6,555 nt of DNA from JAHFQJ01 sp046050125. GTDB lineage: Bacteria; Pseudomonadota; Gammaproteobacteria; Burkholderiales; Burkholderiaceae. Positions 1-5,331 of the stretch are shown piece after piece. The position numbers were made by a program, and so were the translations under genes. The stretch is from contig JBJOQB010000127.1 in assembly GCA_046050125.1 (NCBI GenBank), positions 1 to 6,555 of the forward strand. The letters are read 5' to 3'. The notes beneath the pieces are model-generated. The model was not told the origin of the DNA. It saw only the letters and a program-made list of their open reading frames with translations, and made no database searches. Positions within the stretch are counted from its first letter, which is position 1. Each line of letters starts with the position of its first letter.

Positions 1-133
1 AGCCTTCATTTACAAGGAATTTATAAAATCATATGGTAGTATTAAACTATTTTTTACATAAAATCTAATAAATAAAGATTATATATTAAATATATAAGAA
101 ATTCTTGTAATACCTGCCCAGAAACATAAACCA

Positions 134-160
134 TGGATTCCCACCTACATATGAATGACA
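134..160. repeat. Degenerate copy of a widespread intergenic inverted repeat
   Basis: The ends read TGGATTCCC (134-142) and GAATGACA (153-160). From memory, the common proteobacterial intergenic element has the same ends around a GC-rich centre, so that ATTCCC pairs with GGGAAT. Against that remembered form this copy matches at about 21 of 27 positions. All six differences replace G or C by A or T and lie in the centre and right arm, which breaks the hairpin. The natural reading is an old, inactive copy drifting toward the base composition of the genome. The identification rests on recall, not on a search. Confidence 0.45.
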
Positions 161-272
161 CTTATTTTTGTTATTTTACATTTAATTGAGTAAATAATAT
201 AAAGTGTTAATATAAAACTCTTAAATTATTACTAACTGATATAACCCCATACCCATAATCCCTAATACGTAA

Positions 273-284
273 GCTTAATTAAGC
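273..284. promoter_or_regulatory. 12-bp palindrome in promoter, possible operator
   Basis: GCTTAATTAAGC is a perfect palindrome ending one base before the TG of the extended -10 element, so it fills the spacer where RNA polymerase sits. A repressor bound here would block the promoter of the following cation-transporter gene. In DNA this AT-rich a chance 12-bp palindrome is not very rare, so only the position makes it worth noting. Confidence 0.25.
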
Positions 285-285
285 A

Positions 286-294
286 TGCTATACT
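286..294 (+). promoter_or_regulatory. Extended -10 promoter of the UPF0016 gene
   Basis: TGC followed by TATACT gives an extended -10 element with five of six bases matching TATAAT. No good -35 hexamer lies at the expected distance, which fits the extended class. Transcription would begin near 301, leaving a leader of about 25 nt before the ATG at 326, too short for a riboswitch. Confidence 0.45.
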
Positions 295-325
295 AAATTT
301 CAATTAATACTACATCATAAATAAT

Positions 326-610
326 ATGGATTTAAAAGTAATGTTTACCGTGTTTATTTCAGTATTTTTAGCTGAACTTGGCGATAAAACTCAATTAGCA
401 ACTATGCTTTTTGCATCAGATAAAGAAATAAGCAAATGGACTGTTTTTGTTGGGGCTGCACTTGCTTTAGTTGTAGCAGCGGGAATTGGCGTACTTGTGG
501 GCGAAACATTAACTAAATATATCAACCCTAAACAATTACAGTACATATCAGGCATAGGCTTCATTTTAATTGGTGCATGGACTTTATACAAAGTTGTTAC
601 AAGCAATTAA
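326..610 (+). CDS. Half-length UPF0016/GDT1 (TMEM165) family cation exchanger
   Basis: This 94-residue membrane protein carries the family signature E-L-G-D-K-T at residues 17-22, inside the first of three hydrophobic segments (about 4-18, 36-58 and 73-91). In the family the acidic residues of this motif bind the transported ion; characterised members move Mn2+ or Ca2+ against H+, and bacterial ones are known as manganese exporters. Usual members are about 190-230 residues with two such motifs in inverted halves. This gene encodes only one half, so two subunits would have to pair, either as a homodimer or with a second half gene elsewhere. No second half lies downstream: the frame ends at TAA and the 95-bp spacer has no related sequence. 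There is no Shine-Dalgarno sequence; the ATG was chosen because the first hydrophobic segment begins directly after it. The family is secure, while the ion and direction of transport are inferred. Confidence 0.85.
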   Translation: MDLKVMFTVFISVFLAELGDKTQLATMLFASDKEISKWTVFVGAALALVVAAGIGVLVGETLTKYINPKQLQYISGIGFILIGAWTLYKVVTSN

Positions 611-639
611 GATTAAATTTAGCTATATTTACAGATTTT

Positions 640-670
640 TTGATGTTTTATATATAACCTATGGTAAGAT
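640..670 (+). promoter_or_regulatory. Weak candidate promoter of the PLP-enzyme gene
   Basis: TTGATG (640-645) and TAAGAT (665-670) are spaced by 19 bp, and the -10 is preceded by TGG, giving an extended -10 form. Each hexamer matches the consensus at only four of six positions. A competing -10, TATAAC, lies at 653-658. With no terminator visible after the upstream gene, read-through from it is also possible. Confidence 0.25.
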
Positions 671-705
671 ATTTTTAATTAAATAAATGATATTCCTACG
701 CCATC

Positions 706-2010
706 ATGACAGATACTAAAACTATAAAAAATAATCAAGAGCTTGAATTTAACTCACAAACATATTTAGTACATACATCTAATAAAAACTCTCAAAACAA
801 TACTAATTCACAGCCTTTACAGATTTTACAATCAATACCTATTGTACCAAGCATTAATCATGCAGTAGCCTACAGCTACGATGATGTAAATGCTTTATCT
901 GAAATTTACCAAAATCGTGAGAAAGGTTTTACTTATGCTAGAACAGGTAATTCAACTACGCAAAATGTAGAATTTAAAATTAATGCATTAGAAAGTGGTA
1001 TAGGCTGTGTTTCATTTAGCACAGGAATGGCGGCATATGATGCTTTATTTTTCACTTTGCTATGTAGTGGCGACCATGTAATTGCTTCAAAATTTTTATT
1101 TGCGAATAGCATATCACTATTAAAAAGCTATGCACATAGATTTAAAGTAGAACTTAGTTTTGTTGACGTTACAAATGCCAATGAAGTAGAGCAAGCATTA
1201 AAGTATAATACTAAAATTATACTGGTTGAAACAATTGCAAATCCATGTACACAAATTCCTATGTTTGCAGAAATTGGGCAGATATGCAAAAAACATAATT
1301 TAGTTTACATAGTTGATAACACAATTACTTCGCCTGTAGCATTTAAACCTAAAGATATTAACGCAAGCTTAGTTATACACTCACTCACTAAATCAGTTAC
1401 AGGGCATAGCCGTGCTTTGGGTGGTGCAATTATTGATACAGGATTATTTAATTGGCAAGAATATTCAGGTATAGAAGAAGTGTACAAAAAATTTGGACAA
1501 CAAGCATATATTGTACAATTACGAAAAAAAGGCTTAAGAGATAAAGGTGCAACTCTTACAGCTCAACATTCTGATTTAATAGCAATTGGTTTAGAAACGT
1601 TAAATATGCGAGTAGAAAAAGCAAATCAAAATGCAAATGCAGTTGCCAACTTTTTATCTAATCATAATCAAATTAGCCAAGTTTTACACCCTAGTTTAAG
1701 CAATCACCCACAACATAAGCTAGCTAATCAATACTTTACATCAGGACAATACGGCAGTTTAGTATCATTTACCTTAAAAGATAATTTAAAGCCATTTGAA
1801 TTTTTAGCAAATCTTAAATTAATTATAAATTGCAGTAGCATTGGCGATAATCGCAGTTTAATTATTCACCCTGCATCAACAATTTTTGCAGAGTTATCAG
1901 AACAACAAAGACAAGATATGGGAATTAGCTATGGTACATTTAGATTATCAGTTGGGATTGAATACGTAAATGACTTAATTTTTGACTTAAACCAAGCATT
2001 ATCAAGCTAA
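706..2010 (+). CDS. Cys/Met metabolism PLP enzyme (cystathionine gamma-synthase / acylhomoserine sulfhydrylase family)
   Basis: This 434-residue fold-type I PLP enzyme of the trans-sulfuration family would act in the cytosol as a homotetramer. It carries YAR at 77-79 (phosphate contact with the neighbouring subunit), STGMAA at 105-110, the Asp in IVDNT (D204) that pairs with the pyridine nitrogen, the Schiff-base lysine in HSLTK (K229), and the substrate-carboxylate arginine in FRLSVGIE (R413). The segments ETIANP, DTGLFNW, RKKGLRD and SVGIE recall a subfamily, common in Betaproteobacteria, labelled cystathionine gamma-synthase family or O-acetyl/O-succinylhomoserine sulfhydrylase. Sequence alone does not settle whether it uses sulfide or cysteine, or whether it degrades methionine, so no symbol is given. 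The first 45 residues include an Asn/Gln-rich stretch (about 26-40) not usual in the family. The ATG at 706 has no Shine-Dalgarno; no nearby methionine offers a better start. Length is normal and all key residues are present, so the enzyme should be active. Confidence 0.85.
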   Translation: MTDTKTIKNNQELEFNSQTYLVHTSNKNSQNNTNSQPLQILQSIPIVPSINHAVAYSYDDVNALSEIYQNREKGFTYARTGNSTTQNVEFKINALESGIGCVSFSTGMAAYDALFFTLLCSGDHVIASKFLFANSISLLKSYAHRFKVELSFVDVTNANEVEQALKYNTKIILVETIANPCTQIPMFAEIGQICKKHNLVYIVDNTITSPVAFKPKDINASLVIHSLTKSVTGHSRALGGAIIDTGLFNWQEYSGIEEVYKKFGQQAYIVQLRKKGLRDKGATLTAQHSDLIAIGLETLNMRVEKANQNANAVANFLSNHNQISQVLHPSLSNHPQHKLANQYFTSGQYGSLVSFTLKDNLKPFEFLANLKLIINCSSIGDNRSLIIHPASTIFAELSEQQRQDMGISYGTFRLSVGIEYVNDLIFDLNQALSS

Positions 2011-2093
2011 TTCAATATATTTAGATTGAGGTAAACGCTAATAATTTAGTCCAATAAAAGCAATGTAACTTAAAAACAACATTATTAAACAAC

Positions 2094-2115
2094 ATTTAAC
2101 ATTATTTAACAATTT
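2094..2115. repeat. TTTAACA-rich repeat, copy A
   Basis: The unit ATTTAACA occurs twice, at 2094-2101 and 2104-2111, followed by ATTT. Copy B at 2321-2353 has the same beginning (ATTTAACATT) and the same end (ATTTAACAATTT) with 11 extra bases between. The two copies bracket the promoter -10 and the terminator. The second ATTTAACA also supplies the -35 element of the promoter listed below. Confidence 0.4.
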
Positions 2116-2135
2116 TTAATATTTTGGCTTATAAT
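2106..2135 (+). promoter_or_regulatory. Sigma-70-like promoter with no gene after it
   Basis: TTAACA (2106-2111, five of six to TTGACA) is followed after 18 bp by a perfect TATAAT (2130-2135). This is the best -35/-10 pair seen in the window. The expected start point is about 2142, only some 20 nt before the terminator hairpin, and there is no ATG between them. It may therefore drive a very short RNA, or be a chance match in AT-rich sequence. Confidence 0.4.
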
Positions 2136-2141
2136 AAAGGT

Positions 2142-2195
2142 ACTCAACTCTTTTTATACTCAAGCCTTCTGTAGAAATATAGAGGCTTGTTTTTT
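2142..2195 (+). ncRNA. Possible ~54-nt small RNA
   Basis: The interval between the predicted start of the preceding promoter and the end of the terminator T-tract would give an RNA of about 54 nt. It would have a single-stranded, pyrimidine-rich 5' part (ACTCAACTCTTTTT) and a terminator hairpin, which is the plain layout of many base-pairing small RNAs. No known RNA family was recognised. The alternative is that the hairpin simply ends transcription from the PLP-enzyme gene 150 bp upstream. Confidence 0.25.
2161..2195 (+). terminator. Rho-independent terminator with GAAA tetraloop
   Basis: The arms CAAGCCT (2161-2167) and AGGCTTG (2183-2189) pair perfectly. Inside them CTGTA and TATAG pair, with one G-T wobble and one bulged T at 2168, closed by a GAAA tetraloop (2174-2177). 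Six T residues follow at 2190-2195. The reverse strand has no T-run after the hairpin, so it works in the + direction only. It lies 150 bp after the PLP-enzyme stop and would end that transcript or the short RNA proposed here. Confidence 0.85.
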
Positions 2196-2320
2196 ATCTA
2201 CAATCCCCGTAAACCTTGAAATATATAGCTTTTAGTCATTATCCTTATTTTATTCTTCATTATTTTTTTTATATATTCATCTAATTCAAATCAAAACATA
2301 TCAAAAAACAATGAAATAAT

Positions 2321-2353
2321 ATTTAACATTTCATTTACAATATTTAACAATTT
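2321..2353. repeat. TTTAACA-rich repeat, copy B
   Basis: ATTTAACA occurs at 2321-2328 and 2342-2349, with ATTTACAA in between at 2333-2340 as a third degenerate unit. The outer parts match copy A at 2094-2115 exactly, in the same orientation. Four exact units in about 256 bp is more than base composition alone would be expected to give. Confidence 0.4.
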
Positions 2354-2371
2354 ACTAATTTATAAATTAGT
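2354..2371 (-). terminator. Perfect 18-bp AT-rich palindrome after the reverse-strand stop
   Basis: ACTAATTTATAAATTAGT is fully self-complementary and begins eight bases past the stop of the reverse-strand gene. As RNA it could fold into a six- or seven-pair hairpin. It is poor in G-C and no T-run follows on the reverse strand, so it is at best a weak terminator. It could instead be a protein-binding site. Confidence 0.25.
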
Positions 2372-2379
2372 TACTTGAA

Positions 2380-3183
2380 TTACTTGTATGCAATCAGACC
2401 AAATAGTAATTCCTCTTTATTCTTAGTATTATTTTCTTCATAATTAAAACTATGCCATACCCCGCCATTATCGCTTTTACTTCCATCTAAAATTAAACAA
2501 TCATTTTGTGATATGTTTTGCATTTTGCTATTTATATCTTGTTGTAATGATAATAATTTACTCTTACAATCATCATCAATACCTTCTAATTCTTTATCTG
2601 ATATTGGGAAATAATTAACCATTTGCATAGTTTTACTTATCACATGATTATCTTGTACTAAAACTTTTTCAGTATCATTTCGTTTAGCAACTTTAAGGTT
2701 GGTTGTGCTTGAAAACCAAATGCTAAATAAGCTATCATCTCGATAAATATGATGTTCAAACGGTTGTGTCATGATAAAAAGTTTATATTTAATGTTATTA
2801 TTATCTTCAATTTTTTGACTAATTTTACTAATATCAGAACTTAGATTAATTAACTTCTGTGCAATAGGTAATTTTTCAGGGTCAGTAATTTCAACCCAAT
2901 TATTAACTTCTGAAATATCTCCAGCATTAATCAAATTGAATAATATATCAGATAAAAACCGTCTTTCTTTACTATTTGTAAATAATGGTAATGTTGTATA
3001 ACCTGTATTTATATCAAATAACTGCTTTAAATTTTCCTGTGGAATTTTAGATAATTTACTTAACTTTTCTGGTATAAAATCTAGTGATTTAATAATCTTT
3101 GGTGTTTAATTTTTATTGATTACATCGCTTAAGTCGCTAAAAGCTAGGATATTTTGCTTAATTTTTTGTATATTAGTTTTCAT
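2380..3183 (-). pseudogene. Unrecognised gene interrupted by one in-frame TAA
   Basis: An ATG at 3183-3181 opens a frame that reads 25 codons (MKTNIQKIKQNILAFSDLSD...) to a TAA at 3108-3106. It then continues in the same frame, without another stop, for 241 codons to the TAA at 2382-2380. The residues just after the internal stop (TPKIIKSLDFIPEKLSKLSK) look coding, so the whole was probably one gene of about 267 codons hit by a point mutation, for example CAA to TAA. No ATG and no GTG suits the longer part; its first usable start is a TTG at 2934-2932 with no ribosome site, which would give 184 residues. The product is soluble and rich in Lys, Asn, Ser and Asp, with no signal peptide, membrane segment or motif I recognise; residues around KYKLFIMTQPFEHHIYRDD look most structured. 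It may be a new pseudogene, a shorter TTG-started protein, or a sequencing error. Its function is unknown. Confidence 0.6.
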
Positions 3184-3265
3184 AACTTGTGAATTAGAGA
3201 ATTAGAATCCGAATTATTTAATTAGTTTAAATTTGTAAGCGTTAAATTATTTTTATGAATGTAGA

Positions 3266-3271
3266 ATTATA
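3266..3271 (-). promoter_or_regulatory. -10 box facing the interrupted gene
   Basis: Read on the reverse strand this is a perfect TATAAT. No good -35 is found 16-18 bp away. Transcription would start near 3259, leaving a leader of about 76 nt before the ATG at 3183. A tandem GAATTAGA pair (3191-3206) lies inside that leader. Confidence 0.3.
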
Positions 3272-3349
3272 GCCTTAAAATACACTTTATGTATGATAAA
3301 TTTACGTTCTACTTGTTATATTTGCAAAGCATTACTAAAATTGTAAGGT

Positions 3350-3355
3350 TATAAT
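3350..3355 (+). promoter_or_regulatory. -10 box of the flippase-acyltransferase gene
   Basis: A perfect TATAAT ends 20 bp before the ATG at 3376, so transcription would start near 3362 with a leader of only about 14 nt. A TTGCAA at 3322-3327 resembles a -35 but is 22 bp away, which is too far. The short leader and missing Shine-Dalgarno suggest near-leaderless translation of this gene, if the promoter is real. Confidence 0.35.
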
Positions 3356-3375
3356 AGTAAAAATGCATATAAAAT

Positions 3376-5280
3376 ATGAAACTTCTATTCTGTAAAGAAT
3401 TCTCGCCTTTTTTTCTTGGGCAATTTTTAGGTGCGTTAAATGATAATATATTTAGAATTGGCTTTAGTACAATTATTACTTACTATGCTAGCGTTTTAGG
3501 TATATTAAACAATCCTTCTTATGCATATATTTTATCTGGATTATTCATTTTACCATTTTTAACTTTATCTAATATTTGCGGACAAATTTCAGATAAATTT
3601 CCAAAAAATAAAGTAATAGTTTGGGTAAAACAATTTGAAATAGCAATTATGCTATTAGCAATTATTGGATTTTGGCAACATAGTTTTTATATATTATTAT
3701 TTTGTATATTCTTGCTTGGAGTACATTCAACTTTATTAGGTCCTGTTAAGTACAGTTATTTACCTGAACATTTTGCCAAACATGAGTTGATTGAGCCAAA
3801 TGCATTAGTAGAAATGAGTACATTTATTGCAATTTTGCTTGGGTCAATTTTGGGTACAGGTTTAGCTAAGTATAGCTATGATATTCAGTTTATCCCTTTA
3901 ATTGGCATATGTTGCTTAGTGTTATCTGTATTAGGTTTTATCTGTGCTAAATATGTAAAAGGCAAACCTGCCTCTGATGAGAGCTTAAATATAAAATTTA
4001 GCATCTTCAGTTTAGAAAACATAAAAATTGTATATAAGAGTAAAGTTTTGTGGCTATCTACTTTAGCAATTTCATGGCTTTGGTTTGTTGGGGTTATATT
4101 TCTAAATAGCTTTTTTGCTTATACAAAAGATATTATTCACGGCAATGAAACTATTCTAACCATATTATTAGCTATATTTTCAATTGGTATTGGTATCGGC
4201 TCAATGTTATGTGAGAGATTATCCAAACGCTATATTGAATGGGGATTAGTTCCAATTGGTGCAATTGGTATGTCAATTTTTATGTGTGATTTGTACTTTG
4301 CTACAAATAGCATAACTGAAGCATATCAATTAAAAGCAAGAAATAGCCTTGATATAAATCATTTAATTGGTCTAAGTGAATTTCTTCAATCTCCTAAAAA
4401 TTGGCGAGTTTTATTTGATTTTCTTGCAATTAGCTTTTTTTCTGGTATTTTCAGCGTACCTTTATATGCAACTATGCAAGCTTACAGCCCAGAGAAATAT
4501 CGCTCAAGAGTGATTGCTGTGAATAACATTATGAACTCATTATTTATGATAATTTCTTCATTACTTGGAGGATTATGGTTATCATATTTAGGATTTTCAT
4601 TAAAAAGCTTATATTTATTTTTAGCTGGCTTAAATTTTTTAGTGGTTATATATATTATTCATACCATTCCAACATTTTTCCTGCGTTGCATTATGTGGGT
4701 AACTACACATTTTTTCTATCGAGTAGATATCAAAGGTTTAGAAAGTATTCCACTTGAAAAACCTGCAGTACTTGCATGCAACCATGTTAGTTTTATGGAC
4801 GCAATCATTATTGGAGGTGTAGTTAAACGCCCAATTAGATTTGTAATGGACGCAAATATCGCAAATACAAGTTTAGCTAAATATATATTTAAATTAGCTG
4901 ATGTCATACCAATTTCTAGCGGTTTTGAAAATAAAGAAGTACTAATCAAAGCTTATGACAAAATTGAGGAAGCCCTGAAAAATAATGAATTAGTATGCAT
5001 TTTTCCAGAAGGAGGAATTACTCGAGATGGAGAAATAAACAAACTAAAATCAGGTATTTTAAAAATTATTAATCGCACACCTGTTGACACTATTCCGATT
5101 GCGATTAGTGGCATGTGGGGAAGTTTTTTCTCAAGAGTTGAAGGCAAGGCATGTGTTAAGCCTTTTAGGAGAGGTACTTTTAATAAAATTGGTTTTTCTG
5201 TTGGGGATACAATCAGCCCAGCTAATCTTAATTTAGATGATTTACAAAGTAAAATAGTTGAATTAAGAACAGACAAATAA
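3376..5280 (+). CDS. LplT-like lysophospholipid flippase fused to PlsC acyltransferase
   Basis: This 634-residue inner-membrane protein has two parts. Residues 1 to about 440 are a major-facilitator transporter of the LplT type: QFLGALNDN at 16-24, the loop GQISDKFPKNK at 69-79 (motif A variant), LGPVKYSYLP at 121-130, and about a dozen hydrophobic segments. LplT flips lysophospholipids across the inner membrane. Residues from about 455 are a PlsC acyltransferase with NH-x4-D (H470, D475), FPEGG (543-547) and PIAISG (574-579), the catalytic and glycerophosphate-binding motifs. Together they would import a lysophospholipid and re-acylate it, a membrane-repair step. In the full Aas-LplT system an acyl-ACP synthetase (AMP-binding) domain follows PlsC; here the protein ends right after PlsC, so acyl-ACP or acyl-CoA must come from elsewhere. 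The loop between the two MFS halves (about 195-215) and the insert near 310-345 are ordinary. There is no ribosome site. bioA starts 51 bp downstream with no terminator between, so the two are probably cotranscribed. Confidence 0.85.
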   Translation: MKLLFCKEFSPFFLGQFLGALNDNIFRIGFSTIITYYASVLGILNNPSYAYILSGLFILPFLTLSNICGQISDKFPKNKVIVWVKQFEIAIMLLAIIGFWQHSFYILLFCIFLLGVHSTLLGPVKYSYLPEHFAKHELIEPNALVEMSTFIAILLGSILGTGLAKYSYDIQFIPLIGICCLVLSVLGFICAKYVKGKPASDESLNIKFSIFSLENIKIVYKSKVLWLSTLAISWLWFVGVIFLNSFFAYTKDIIHGNETILTILLAIFSIGIGIGSMLCERLSKRYIEWGLVPIGAIGMSIFMCDLYFATNSITEAYQLKARNSLDINHLIGLSEFLQSPKNWRVLFDFLAISFFSGIFSVPLYATMQAYSPEKYRSRVIAVNNIMNSLFMIISSLLGGLWLSYLGFSLKSLYLFLAGLNFLVVIYIIHTIPTFFLRCIMWVTTHFFYRVDIKGLESIPLEKPAVLACNHVSFMDAIIIGGVVKRPIRFVMDANIANTSLAKYIFKLADVIPISSGFENKEVLIKAYDKIEEALKNNELVCIFPEGGITRDGEINKLKSGILKIINRTPVDTIPIAISGMWGSFFSRVEGKACVKPFRRGTFNKIGFSVGDTISPANLNLDDLQSKIVELRTDK

Positions 5281-5331
5281 GAAATAATACAAAATATAAC
5301 AAACTCAAATAATCAACCTAACACTACTACT

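Larger units (their letters stand above)
1..325. other. Gene-free leader region
   Basis: No supported gene lies here. A short open stretch at the left edge (2-61, + strand, about 19 codons ending in TAA) could be the tail of a gene starting outside the window. Equally, an ATG on the reverse strand at 9-7 could begin a gene that leaves the window; neither can be decided from so few codons. The rest is AT-rich spacer with an AT-only inverted repeat at 79-97 (arms of 9 bp around one base), the degenerate repeat at 134-160, and the palindrome and promoter before the next gene. No tRNA or riboswitch fold was recognised. Confidence 0.5.
2011..2379. other. Convergent intergenic spacer
   Basis: This 369-bp spacer separates the PLP-enzyme gene from the interrupted reverse-strand gene that converges on it. 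It contains no coding frame I can support. It does hold a well-formed promoter, a strong hairpin terminator, two copies of a TTTAACA-rich repeat and a perfect 18-bp palindrome, all listed separately. The piece between 2200 and 2320 is plain A/T-rich sequence including an eight-base T run. Confidence 0.5.

Noticed and set aside
79..97. AT-only inverted repeat as a terminator of an upstream gene
   Set aside because: It has no G-C pair, only one base between the arms and no T-run after it; such repeats are expected by chance in DNA this AT-rich.
201..325. Manganese riboswitch (yybP-ykoY) before the UPF0016 gene
   Set aside because: This riboswitch often precedes UPF0016 genes, but the predicted leader is only about 25 nt and the conserved loop sequences were not found upstream.
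611..705. Second half of the UPF0016 protein lost by frameshift
   Set aside because: No ELGDK-like motif or hydrophobic coding stretch appears in any + frame of the 95-bp spacer.
1305..1487. Reverse-strand open frame of 60 codons
   Set aside because: It lies wholly inside the well-supported PLP-enzyme gene and resembles no protein; the same applies to 391-606 within the UPF0016 gene.
2161..2195. Bidirectional terminator for both converging genes
   Set aside because: The T-run exists only on the + side; on the reverse strand the hairpin is followed by mixed sequence.
2209..2215. GTAAACC resembling half of a BirA operator
   Set aside because: The matching second half is absent and the site is more than 3 kb from bioA.
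4953..5276. Reverse-strand open frame of 107 codons
   Set aside because: It is antisense to the PlsC domain, whose catalytic motifs fix the coding strand; 4716-4949 (reverse) and 4575-4757 (forward, other frame) fall for the same reason.
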